Assembly (NCBI RefSeq): GCF_030864005.1
Contig: NZ_CP132976.1
Coordinates: 6,262,001-6,326,000 of the forward strand
DNA: 64,000 nt
Reading direction: 5' to 3'
Origin: Achromobacter seleniivolatilans
GTDB taxonomy: Bacteria > Pseudomonadota > Gammaproteobacteria > Burkholderiales > Burkholderiaceae_B
Shown: positions 34,023 to 42,077 of the stretch, piece after piece
Layout of the letters: every line of letters begins with the position of its first letter
Numbering within the stretch: the stretch's first letter is position 1
The notes under the pieces: generated by a model
What the model saw: only the letters and a program-made list of their open reading frames with translations
Databases searched by the model: none
What the model was told of the DNA's origin: nothing
Made by a program: the position numbers and the translations under genes

Positions 34023-34826
34023 TCAGCGCCATTGCGCTGGCGTGGCGTCCGCCGTCAGCGGCTGGCCCAAGAGACGGCTGGCCAGTTCCGTCAGCGCGGC
34101 GGGGTCGCCGGTGGTTTCAAACAGAAGTTGGCCCTGACCTTCCTGGCGCAGCAGGCCGCGTTCCTGCAACTGATGACGCAGCCAGCGCGCAACCGGGGCG
34201 CCTGTTTCCAGCAAGGGAACGCCCGGGCCGGCAGCCGCCTGAATGGCATCGCGCAGAAAGGGGAAATGGGTGCAGCCCAGGACCAGCACGTCGGCGCCCG
34301 CTGCGCGTAGTTCTTCCACCGGCGCCCGCACGGCGGCGTCGGCATCCTGGCCGGTCAGCACGCCTTGCTCCACCAGCCGCACCCATTCGGGGCAGGGCCG
34401 GAGCAAGATGCGGACTTCGGGCGCTTCCCGTTGCACCAGCGCGGCGAACTTGGGGCTGGCCAAAGTGCCGGTCGTGGCAAACACGCCGATCACCCCGGTA
34501 TGCGTGAGGTGCGCGGCGGGCTTGATCGCCGGCTCAACGCCGATGATGATCAGGCCGGGATGACGGCGGCGCAATTGAGCGATGGCGGCGGCCGTGGCGG
34601 TGTTGCAGGCCACGACCATAGCCTTGGCCTGGCGCGACACGAAATAGTCGGCCAGCGTGTTGGCGCGCTGCTCAACAAACTCCTGCGTCTTTTCGCCGTA
34701 GGGGACGTGGGCGGAGTCCGCCACGTAAAGCAGGGATTCATGGGGCAAGGCGTCGCGGATGGCGCGCAACACGCTCAAGCCGCCGACGCCAGAGTCGTAG
34801 ACGCCGATAAAAGATTCAGGATGCAT
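34023..34826 (-). CDS. murI: Glutamate racemase
   Basis: A 267-residue cofactor-independent racemase that makes D-glutamate for peptidoglycan. Both catalytic cysteines are present: C74 in VVACNTATA and C185 in LGCTHFP, plus the N-terminal GVYDSGVGGLSV motif. The ATG at 34826 gives the family's usual length; the frame stays open upstream but without homology-like sequence. Confidence 0.95.
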   Translation of the reverse strand: MHPESFIGVYDSGVGGLSVLRAIRDALPHESLLYVADSAHVPYGEKTQEFVEQRANTLADYFVSRQAKAMVVACNTATAAAIAQLRRRHPGLIIIGVEPAIKPAAHLTHTGVIGVFATTGTLASPKFAALVQREAPEVRILLRPCPEWVRLVEQGVLTGQDADAAVRAPVEELRAAGADVLVLGCTHFPFLRDAIQAAAGPGVPLLETGAPVARWLRHQLQERGLLRQEGQGQLLFETTGDPAALTELASRLLGQPLTADATPAQWR

Positions 34827-34873
34827 AGCTGAAGGGCGGGATGCAGGTGTCGGGCAGTGTAGCGCCAGTGCGA

Positions 34874-35806
34874 TCAAGCCTGCGTTTGCTCTGGCTGCGA
34901 TTCGCGGTGCCGGCGCACTTCTTCGATCAGCTTGCGAGTGGCGCCGGACAGTGGCGCGTCGCGCCAGATCAGGTTCAGTGGCGCGCGCAGTTCCACGGGA
35001 TCGGTCACGCTGACGTACACCACGCCTTCGATGTTTACGCGGCGCAGCGATGCTGGCACCAGTGACACGCCCAGCCCGGCGGCAACCAGACTTAAGGTGG
35101 ACAGCATGCGCGGCGCTTCCTGGGCAATGCGCGGGCTGAAGCCTGCTGCGCTGCACGCCGAAATGATGGCGTCGTACAGGCCGGGGCCGCTATGGCGCCG
35201 GTACAGGATCAGCGATTCTTCGGCCAGCTCGGACAACGCGATACGTTTACGCGTGCGGCCCTTGACGGCAGGATGGTCCGCCGGAAAGGCCGCCAGCATG
35301 GTTTCTTCCAGCACGGTTTCCTGGATCACGCCTAGCCCCGCGCTCGGCGCTCCCCGGATAAACGCGACATCGACGCGGCCTTCGCTCACCGCCTCGCGCA
35401 GCTCGCCGGTGCTGCTTTCTTCAAGCACCAGACGCACGTTGGGCGCGCTTTCACGAAATCGGCGGATGACGGACGGCACAAACGGATGGAATGCTGCGGA
35501 CCCGGTGAACCCGACGATCAGCCGCCCCGCTTCGCCCTGCGATACCCGGCGCACGCCATCGACTGCCTGATCGACCAGCCCGATGATGTTGCGCGCGTCG
35601 TCCAGCAGCGCGCGGCCGCTTTCCGTCAATTCCATGCCGCGCGGCAGCCGGTGAAACAGGGTCACGCCCAATTCCTTTTCCAGCACGCGGATCTGCTGGC
35701 TCAACGGCGGCTGGCGGATGCCTAGCCGGGCCGCAGCCTTGGTCAGATGAGATTCCTCGGCCACCGCCAGGAAGTAGCGCAGCAGGCGCAGGTCAACGGA
35801 TGCCAT
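34874..35806 (-). CDS. LysR-family regulator divergent from chromate transporter genes
   Basis: A 310-residue LysR protein: winged helix 'LRYFLAVAEESHLTKAAARLGIRQPPLSQQIRVLE' in residues 6-45 and an effector domain from about 90. The RQPPLSQQI helix is typical of the CbbR/BenM/CatM side of the family. The chosen ATG is at 35806; a TTG two codons earlier is possible. It is divergent from the chrA pair with 138 bases between, containing a T-N11-A dyad at 35842-35854. Confidence 0.9.
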   Translation of the reverse strand: MASVDLRLLRYFLAVAEESHLTKAAARLGIRQPPLSQQIRVLEKELGVTLFHRLPRGMELTESGRALLDDARNIIGLVDQAVDGVRRVSQGEAGRLIVGFTGSAAFHPFVPSVIRRFRESAPNVRLVLEESSTGELREAVSEGRVDVAFIRGAPSAGLGVIQETVLEETMLAAFPADHPAVKGRTRKRIALSELAEESLILYRRHSGPGLYDAIISACSAAGFSPRIAQEAPRMLSTLSLVAAGLGVSLVPASLRRVNIEGVVYVSVTDPVELRAPLNLIWRDAPLSGATRKLIEEVRRHRESQPEQTQA

Positions 35807-35841
35807 ATTCAATGGATATGAGTAGTGAGGTAGTCATATAT

Positions 35842-35854
35842 TAGACATTATCTA
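35842..35854. promoter_or_regulatory. LysR-type T-N11-A dyad
   Basis: TAGA-CATTA-TCTA is a perfect inverted repeat in the T-N11-A form, in an AT-rich stretch midway between the divergent LysR and chrA genes. Confidence 0.5.
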
Positions 35855-35944
35855 GACCGAAGAGTAGCCTGCAATCTGTTCATTTATCCCTTAGCGCGGC
35901 AACGCGTCAGTCCTTGTCTACCGGCCCTCGCCGGCAATAACAAC

Positions 35945-36520
35945 ATGAATGCAGCACCTTCTACCCTTCAGGCCGAACTCCGGCCGCCACCCACCTGTGG
36001 GCAGTTGTTCTACGGATTTCTGATGCTGGGCTTGACGGCGTTCGGTGGCGCTCTGCCGCTGGCGCGCCGCATGGTGGTCGAAAAGCACAAGTGGCTAAGC
36101 GGTTCGGAGTTCACTGACCTGCTTGGCCTGTGCCAGTTCCTGCCCGGCGGCAACATCATCAATTTGTCGGTGGCGCTGGGCATGAAATTCCGTGGCCCGC
36201 GAGGCGCGTTCGCCGCGCTGATGGGCCTGATTCTGGCGCCGTCCGCCATCGTCATCATGCTGGGCATGGTGTATGACCGGTTTCAGAGTGATCCGCATAT
36301 CCAACACTTGTTCGCGGGCTTGGCTGCTGCGGCGGCGGGGCTGTTGATCTCGATGGCCGTGAAGATTGGCGTGCCAGTCATCAAGCGCCGCGACTGGCTG
36401 GCGGGTGTGGTGGCGACGCTCTGTTTTGTTGCAATTGCCGTGCTGCGCATTCCGCTGTTGCCGACCATGGCTGTGCTCACCCCCTTGAGCATCCTGGCCG
36501 TCTGGAGGCAGCGTCGATGA
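35945..36520 (+). CDS. chrA: Chromate transporter, N-terminal-type CHR half
   Basis: A 191-residue membrane protein with one CHR (chromate_transp) domain: 'GLTAFGGALPLARRMVVEK' near residue 30 and 'FTDLLGLCQFLPGGNIINLSVALG' near 60. Short CHR proteins are encoded as pairs that work together, in contrast to long ChrA with two fused domains. It may export chromate or another oxyanion across the inner membrane. It overlaps the second half gene by four bases. Confidence 0.85.
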   Translation: MNAAPSTLQAELRPPPTCGQLFYGFLMLGLTAFGGALPLARRMVVEKHKWLSGSEFTDLLGLCQFLPGGNIINLSVALGMKFRGPRGAFAALMGLILAPSAIVIMLGMVYDRFQSDPHIQHLFAGLAAAAAGLLISMAVKIGVPVIKRRDWLAGVVATLCFVAIAVLRIPLLPTMAVLTPLSILAVWRQRR

Positions 36521-37041
36521 TCCACACACTGATTGCGCTGGCCCTGATCTTTTCCCAGTTGTCGGTGCTGGCGTTTGGCGGCGGCAACACCATCCTGCCC
36601 GAAATGCAACGGCAGGTGGTAGAAGTGCATGGCTGGATGACAGCTGCGGATTTCTCTGCGCTATTCGCCTTGGGGCAGGCGGCGCCCGGCCCCAATCTGA
36701 TGGTGGTGACGCTGGTCGGCTGGCACGTCGCGGGATGGTGGGGCATGCTGGTTACCACCATCGCCAAATTTGGCCCGTCTTCGTTGATCACCGTTCTTGC
36801 GCTCGGTTTGTGGGAACGCTTCAAGGACCGGCCATGGCGCGGCGTTATCCAAGCGGGAATTTTCCCGATGACCGTCGGGCTGGTCGCTGCCAGCGCGGCG
36901 CTGATCACTGAAGCCTCGGTGCATACCTGGCTGCTGGGGGCGATCACGGCCGTCGTGGCAGTGTTGGGCAGCGCGACGCGCATCCATCCCTTGTGGCTGT
37001 TGTTTGGCGGCGCGGTGGCCGGTTTGGTGGGTATCGGTTAG
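36517..37041 (+). CDS. chrA: Chromate transporter, C-terminal-type CHR half
   Basis: A 174-residue membrane protein with a second CHR domain: 'SVLAFGGGNTILPEMQRQVV' near residue 15 and 'FALGQAAPGPNLMVVTLVGW' near 55. The ATG overlaps the stop of the first half (ATGA). Together the two equal one long ChrA. The substrate is inferred from the family only. Confidence 0.85.
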   Translation: MIHTLIALALIFSQLSVLAFGGGNTILPEMQRQVVEVHGWMTAADFSALFALGQAAPGPNLMVVTLVGWHVAGWWGMLVTTIAKFGPSSLITVLALGLWERFKDRPWRGVIQAGIFPMTVGLVAASAALITEASVHTWLLGAITAVVAVLGSATRIHPLWLLFGGAVAGLVGIG

Positions 37042-37074
37042 CGTTAAGGATCTTGTGCCGCGTAGGAGCCAGCC

Positions 37075-37764
37075 ATGACGAAGCCGATTCCGGATTCGCA
37101 GATCGAAGATACCGCCGAGTCCGCCGAAAGACTGCCTTTCTTTCATGCGCATCGCCGGCTGGTGTTGTGCGGATTGCTGTTTCTGGCGGTCGGCGGTGCC
37201 GCATACGGTTTGGGCAGCCCGTCCAGCCGGGCGTTATTGCTGGGTTTTGACGTCGCTGCAATTGTGTTCCTGGTGGTCACCGCGCGGGCATTCGGCAAAG
37301 CGAATCCGTCATCCATGCGCGTGCAGGCCAAGCAGCAGGATGTGGGGCGCATGGGGGTGCTGTGGAGCAGCGTGGCGTTATCCGGCATGGTGATGATTGC
37401 GCTATGGGTGGAGCTGCGCGGCGAGAGCGGCACGGGTGGCGTGCTGGATATGCTGGCGGCTGCCGCCACCATCGTGTTGGCCTGGCTTTACATGAACATG
37501 ATCTTTGCGCTGCACTACGCGCACGGGTACTACGGGAACCGGACGGGCATGCACAAGGGCCTGGACTTCCCTGGCACCCAAGAGCCGGACTACTGGGATT
37601 TCGCCTATTTCGCGCTGGTGCTGGGTATGACGTTCCAGGTGTCAGACGTGCAGATCGTCAATCGGCGGCTGCGGCGCACGGCGCTGATGCACAGCGTCAT
37701 CGCTTTTTTCTTCAATGTCTTCATCATCGCCATCAGCGTCAACGTGGCAGCGGGCAAGGCCTGA
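37075..37764 (+). CDS. DUF1345 membrane protein
   Basis: A 229-residue integral membrane protein with about five helices and the DUF1345 signature '[10 protein letters not shown]' followed by '[21 protein letters not shown]' (residues 140-195). Function is unknown. It follows the chromate transporter pair by 33 bases and ends at a strong terminator, so it may be the last gene of that operon. Confidence 0.85.
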   Translation: MTKPIPDSQIEDTAESAERLPFFHAHRRLVLCGLLFLAVGGAAYGLGSPSSRALLLGFDVAAIVFLVVTARAFGKANPSSMRVQAKQQDVGRMGVLWSSVALSGMVMIALWVELRGESGTGGVLDMLAAAATIVLAWLYMNMIFALHYAHGYYGNRTGMHKGLDFPGTQEPDYWDFAYFALVLGMTFQVSDVQIVNRRLRRTALMHSVIAFFFNVFIIAISVNVAAGKA

Positions 37765-37770
37765 AAACAA

Positions 37771-37805
37771 CGCGGGCCGGGGAATCATCCCCGGCCCGCG
37801 TTTTT
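37771..37805. terminator. Bidirectional intrinsic terminator
   Basis: CGCGGGCCGGGG and CCCCGGCCCGCG form a perfect 12-base stem around AATCAT, followed by TTTTT on the plus strand and by TTGTTTT on the minus strand. It serves DUF1345 (plus) and the methyltransferase (minus). Confidence 0.9.
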
Positions 37806-37855
37806 GGATCATGCAAGGTGCATGTCCGTGTTCACTACATGCGGCTAAACCGCCA

Positions 37856-38974
37856 TCAAGCGGCCATCAAACGCCACAAGGACGTGACTTCTTTGGAACG
37901 CGCCGCGTACAGCGGGTCGTTGGCGTCTTTGGCGCGTGCATGGATGGGGCGCGTGTCGATGCGCTCTTCTACACGAAGGCCAGCCTGCTGGATCATTTCA
38001 AGCAGCTGTTCACGCGTGCGCAGGCCCAGGTGTTCCGCCAGATCCGACAAGATCAGCCAGCCTTCGCCGTTGGGCGTCAGATGCTCTTTCAGGCCGTTGA
38101 GGAAACCGCGCAGCATGCGGCTGTCGGGGTCATAGACGGCCTGCTCGACGGGCGAGCTGGGGCGGGCGGGCAGCCACGGCGGGTTGCAGACGATCAGTGA
38201 TACCCGGCCTTCGGGAAACAGGTCTGCCTCGATGACGTCGACCTGCTTGGACAGGCCCAGCCGTTCCAGGTTTTCGCGGGCGCAAGCCAGTGCGCGGGGA
38301 TCTTGGTCGGTGGCAATCACACGCTTGCCGCCCCGGCGCGCCAGCACGGCGGCCAGCACGCCGGTGCCGGTGCCGATATCAAAGGCGACGCTGCCGCGCG
38401 GCATGGGGGTGTGTGCGACCAGATCCACATATTCGCCGCGCAACGGCGAAAACACGCCGTAGTGCGGGTGGATGCGATTGTTCAGAACGGGAATCTCTAC
38501 GCCCTTCTTGCGCCATTCAAAGGCGCCGATCAGGCCAAGCAGCTCGCGCATCGACGCCACGTAGGGCTCGTTGGCCGGGCCGTGGGCCTCTTCGCAGGCT
38601 TGCCGCGCGTCGGGCGCGCGGCGCAGCGAAATGCCGTGGCCGGCGTCGAACGGAATCAGCAGCATGCCCAGGATGCGGGCGCGCTGGGACTGAATCTGGC
38701 GATGCTGGTTAAAGGCTTCCAGCAAGGTTTCCACCGGCTTGCGCGGACGCTTGTCGACGCGGCGAGTGATGGCTTGCAGCAGTTGGCGCGCATTTTGGAA
38801 GTCGCCGCGCCACAACAGGCCTACGCCTTCGCATGCCAGACGGTACGCCGTGTCGGCCGTCGTCTTGTCGTCCGCTACCACCACGCGCTTGGGCGGCGTA
38901 GCGCCGGTTTCGGAGCGCCAGCGGGCGGAATGCGGCGTGTTGTCTTCTTCCCAGTGCAACTCGGGGGCGGTCAA
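37856..38974 (-). CDS. Class I SAM-dependent methyltransferase
   Basis: A 372-residue enzyme with an N-terminal domain of about 180 residues and a Rossmann methyltransferase domain: SAM motif FDIGTGTGVLAAVLARRG, acidic ATDQDPRAL, and the NPPW motif in VCNPPWLPARP, which points to N- or release-factor-type substrates as in HemK/PrmC or RlmG-like enzymes. The best start is TTG at 38974 (GGAG seven bases upstream); another TTG at 39028 has no ribosome site. The exact target is unknown. Confidence 0.82.
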   Translation of the reverse strand: MTAPELHWEEDNTPHSARWRSETGATPPKRVVVADDKTTADTAYRLACEGVGLLWRGDFQNARQLLQAITRRVDKRPRKPVETLLEAFNQHRQIQSQRARILGMLLIPFDAGHGISLRRAPDARQACEEAHGPANEPYVASMRELLGLIGAFEWRKKGVEIPVLNNRIHPHYGVFSPLRGEYVDLVAHTPMPRGSVAFDIGTGTGVLAAVLARRGGKRVIATDQDPRALACARENLERLGLSKQVDVIEADLFPEGRVSLIVCNPPWLPARPSSPVEQAVYDPDSRMLRGFLNGLKEHLTPNGEGWLILSDLAEHLGLRTREQLLEMIQQAGLRVEERIDTRPIHARAKDANDPLYAARSKEVTSLWRLMAA

Positions 38975-39124
38975 GATGTCGCTCCAGCAAGGACGGGGGA
39001 ATGAGTAAGGATCATGGGCAAATCGCAAAAGAAAGGGCGCGGGCTGCCAATGTAGCAGCTTCGCGCCCCGCAGGCGGCGTGCAGCGCCCGGGGCGCCACA
39101 CGTTTCCGCCAGGTCACTGCAAGC

Positions 39125-40792
39125 CTAGTGAAACAGCACCACCGCTTTTTGCAGCGTGATCCAGATGCCCCAGGCCATGGGGATGCCCACGCAAGCCCAG
39201 GCGAATACGACGAGCGCTGCCGGCGTGCGGAAGGTGGAGGCGCCGACGCCATGGGTTTCAGCGGCCGCCGCGCGTTCGTGCGCCAGCGCCTTTTCCTGGG
39301 CCAGTTCGGCATCCGTCATGAAGTACTTGGGGTTGACCGGGCGGATGGCCAGATTGCACAGAAAGCCCAGCACCAGCATGCCCGCCAGGATGTACATGGT
39401 GATGTCGTACACCTGCGCGCGCGGCACGCCGATAGACAGCTGATACTCCCGGATATAGTTAACCAGCACCGGTCCGAAGATACCGGCCGCCGACCAGGCC
39501 GTGAGCAGGCGGCCGTGAATGGCGCCGACCATCTGTGTGCCGAACAAGTCGGCCAGATAGGCCGGAACGGTTGCGAAGCCGCCGCCGTACATCGACAGAA
39601 TCACGCAGAATGCCGCCACGAACAGCGCCAGCGCGCCGATGTGAGCCGTCCACGGGATCGCGGCGTACAGCACAAAACCCAGCACAAAGAAGATCAGGTA
39701 GGTCATCTTGCGGCCCAGCTTGTCCGACAGGCTGGCCCAGAAGAAGCGGCCGCCGATGTTGAACAGACTGAGCAGCCCGGTGAAGCCCGCGGCGATGGCG
39801 GCAATGGCAGCCAGCTGATCCTTGTCCAGCAAGGCATAACCCAGCTCGGGTTTATTGATCAGGCCGCCGCCGAAGACCTCTTGCAGCAGCGGAGACGCCA
39901 TCCCCAGAATGCCGATGCCGGCCGTCACGTTCAGGCAGAGAACCAGCCAGACCAGCCAGAACTGCGGCACGCCCCAGACACGCTTCACATGGACATGGCC
40001 CTTGGTGATCATCGCGTTATTGGCGTGCTTGGCGGGTGCGGTCCAGCCTTCGGGCTTCCAGCCGGTGGGCGGCACACGGTAGCCCAGCGCGCCGGACATC
40101 ATGAAGATGAAGTACACCACCGCCATGGTCAAAAAGGTTTGCCACACGCCCGGTGACGTCGGCGTGGCGAAATGCCGCATCAGCACGTCAGCCAGCGGCG
40201 CGCCGATCATTGCCCCGCCGCCAAAACCCATGATGGCCATGCCGGTCGCCATGCCGCGGCGGTCGGGAAACCATTTGATCAGCGTGCTGACGGGCGAGAT
40301 ATACCCCAGCCCCAGGCCAATACCGCCAATCACCCCAGACCCCAGCCACAGCATCCACATCTGGTGCAAATACACGCCAAAGGCTGAGATAACCAGCCCG
40401 CCGCACCAGCACAGGGCCGACACTACGCCCGCCTTGCGGGGGCCGGCGCGTTCCAGCCAGCCGCCCCAGAGCGCGGCGGAACAGCCCAGCAGCACAAAGA
40501 ACAGCGTGTACATCCACCCCATGGTGGAAATCTTCCAGTCGCAGCTGGTAGTGAACAGCTCCGCCACCAGACTCATGTCGGCGGGGCAGGCCAGCGGCTT
40601 GGCGCCGCCCACCACCTTGGACAGCGGCAGCCAGAACACCGAGAACCCGTAGGCCATGCCGATGCATAGGTGGATAGCCAGTGCGGCCGGGGGCACGAGC
40701 CAGCGGGAAAAACCCGGACCGGCAATTGTGCGTTCTTTGTCGAAGAAGCCCGGCTTTGAGCCGGGCAAGTCCAGGGCGGCGGTACTTTCCAT
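39125..40792 (-). CDS. OFA-family major facilitator (oxalate/formate-type)
   Basis: A 555-residue MFS transporter with about 12 helices and the OFA features: an extended loop after helix 1, 'GLGLGYISPVSTLIKWFPDRRGMATGMAIMGFGGGAMIG' around residues 155-195, and a C-terminal extension. Characterised OFA members exchange oxalate and formate. It lies downstream of the formate dehydrogenase operon on the same strand (about 165 bases from fdsD), so formate or a related acid is a reasonable substrate, but many OFA proteins carry other monocarboxylates. Confidence 0.85.
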   Translation of the reverse strand: MESTAALDLPGSKPGFFDKERTIAGPGFSRWLVPPAALAIHLCIGMAYGFSVFWLPLSKVVGGAKPLACPADMSLVAELFTTSCDWKISTMGWMYTLFFVLLGCSAALWGGWLERAGPRKAGVVSALCWCGGLVISAFGVYLHQMWMLWLGSGVIGGIGLGLGYISPVSTLIKWFPDRRGMATGMAIMGFGGGAMIGAPLADVLMRHFATPTSPGVWQTFLTMAVVYFIFMMSGALGYRVPPTGWKPEGWTAPAKHANNAMITKGHVHVKRVWGVPQFWLVWLVLCLNVTAGIGILGMASPLLQEVFGGGLINKPELGYALLDKDQLAAIAAIAAGFTGLLSLFNIGGRFFWASLSDKLGRKMTYLIFFVLGFVLYAAIPWTAHIGALALFVAAFCVILSMYGGGFATVPAYLADLFGTQMVGAIHGRLLTAWSAAGIFGPVLVNYIREYQLSIGVPRAQVYDITMYILAGMLVLGFLCNLAIRPVNPKYFMTDAELAQEKALAHERAAAAETHGVGASTFRTPAALVVFAWACVGIPMAWGIWITLQKAVVLFH

Positions 40793-40958
40793 ATAGTCTC
40801 CTCAGGGGTGCGGCTTTATAGCTCGCGCGGTCCGAAATACAACGGCCGCGCGGCCTCTTTTATGAATCCGTCACTGCTTGCCAGGTACTGCTTGTTGCCT
40901 TGCTTGTTGTCTTGCTTATTGCGACTTCGGTCCTGAGACCCTTGGCGTCTGTTACCCG

Positions 40959-41213
40959 CTATACGCGGGCCGCAGGCGTCAAACGCTCCCGGTTCTGGGT
41001 CACTGCTTCCAACACCAGCGGATGCAACTGTTCGACTCCGGCATCGCCATCGGGGCTGGCTTGCAGAAAACCCAGCAGCTCGTTGCGCATGCGCGGTTCC
41101 CAGAACTTATGAATATGGTTGGCCACGCCTTCCAGACCTTCTTTCCGGTCGGGCAATGCCTCGAAGAACTGGCCAATGCGATTGGCCATGCGAATCAGAT
41201 TGCCGATTTCCAT
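40959..41213 (-). CDS. fdsD: Formate dehydrogenase delta subunit
   Basis: An 84-residue protein starting MEIGNLIRMANRIGQFFEA and containing 'HIHKFWEPRMRNELL', the hallmark of FdsD. It is a small subunit or assembly factor of the soluble NAD-dependent molybdenum formate dehydrogenase. It follows fdhD by 13 bases and ends the fds operon. Confidence 0.92.
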   Translation of the reverse strand: MEIGNLIRMANRIGQFFEALPDRKEGLEGVANHIHKFWEPRMRNELLGFLQASPDGDAGVEQLHPLVLEAVTQNRERLTPAARV

Positions 41214-41226
41214 GCGTACGTCCGGT

Positions 41227-42048
41227 TCAGGTGATGATGCGTTCGGGATGGGAATACAGGGTGGCGTCGTCGTTGCGCACGAAGCCTGCCAAGGTGATGT
41301 TGGCGTCGTGGGCCAGCCGGATAGCCAGTGCTGTCGGCGCCGAGACCGCGGCCAGTACCCCGACGCCGGCTGCCGCCGTTTTCTGCACCATTTCAAAACT
41401 GGCGCGGCTGGATACCAGCACGATGCCGTTGCCGGCCCGCACCGCCTGGCGCGCCAGCGCGCCAACCAGCTTGTCCAAGGCGTTGTGACGGCCCACGTCT
41501 TCGCGAACCAGCGCCACGGCGCCGTCGGCGTCCGCCCAGCCTGCGGCATGGGTCGCGCCAGTGATGTCGTGCAGCGTCTGGCGGGCGCGCATATCGCGCA
41601 TGGCTGCCAGCAGTGCCTGGATGCGTACCGGCTGCCCGTTGGCAACAGGCTCGACCGGGCGCAGGACTTCAGGCAAGGTTTCCACTCCGCACAGGCCACA
41701 GCCGGTACGTCCCGCCATGGCGCGCCGCCGGTTCTTCAACCGCGCTTCGCAGGCGCTGGATATTTCCAGCTGGACGACAATGCCATCGCATTGCGGCAGT
41801 ACGTCGATGCCGCGCAAGTCGCTGACGCTGTCGATGATGCCTTCAGACAAGGCGAATCCCAGCGCGAAATCTTCCAGGTCAGCCGGTGTCGCCAGCATGG
41901 TGGCGTGGCTGATGCCGTTGAATTCCAGCGCCACCGGTGTTTCCTCGGCGACATGGTCTGCTTCAACATCAGGGGCGATGGCGCCCGCCCGCACGCGCGT
42001 GACCTGGGTCACGGCGCAGTCGGGACGGGAGGGGTTTGGCGAGGTCAT
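41227..42048 (-). CDS. fdhD: Formate dehydrogenase sulfurtransferase FdhD (FdsC)
   Basis: A 273-residue accessory protein that transfers sulfur to the molybdenum cofactor of formate dehydrogenase. The sulfur-carrying cysteines are in GRTGCGLCGVE (C117, C120), and 'NALDKLVGAL' and 'SSRASFEMVQK' are family motifs. In fdsGBACD operons this gene is called fdsC. It starts about 30 bases after fdsA. Confidence 0.94.
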   Translation of the reverse strand: MTSPNPSRPDCAVTQVTRVRAGAIAPDVEADHVAEETPVALEFNGISHATMLATPADLEDFALGFALSEGIIDSVSDLRGIDVLPQCDGIVVQLEISSACEARLKNRRRAMAGRTGCGLCGVETLPEVLRPVEPVANGQPVRIQALLAAMRDMRARQTLHDITGATHAAGWADADGAVALVREDVGRHNALDKLVGALARQAVRAGNGIVLVSSRASFEMVQKTAAAGVGVLAAVSAPTALAIRLAHDANITLAGFVRNDDATLYSHPERIIT

Positions 42049-42077
42049 GGCATCCAGGGCGGTAGGGGCCAGCAGGG

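Noticed and set aside
39128..40156. Antisense open frame opposite the OFA transporter
   Set aside because: Rich in Gln/His/Arg with no motif; explained by codon bias of the membrane protein on the other strand.
40844..40855. GGCCGCGCGGCC palindrome followed by TCTTTT upstream of the OFA transporter
   Set aside because: It has no loop to form a stable hairpin and lies before, not after, a gene on either relevant strand.
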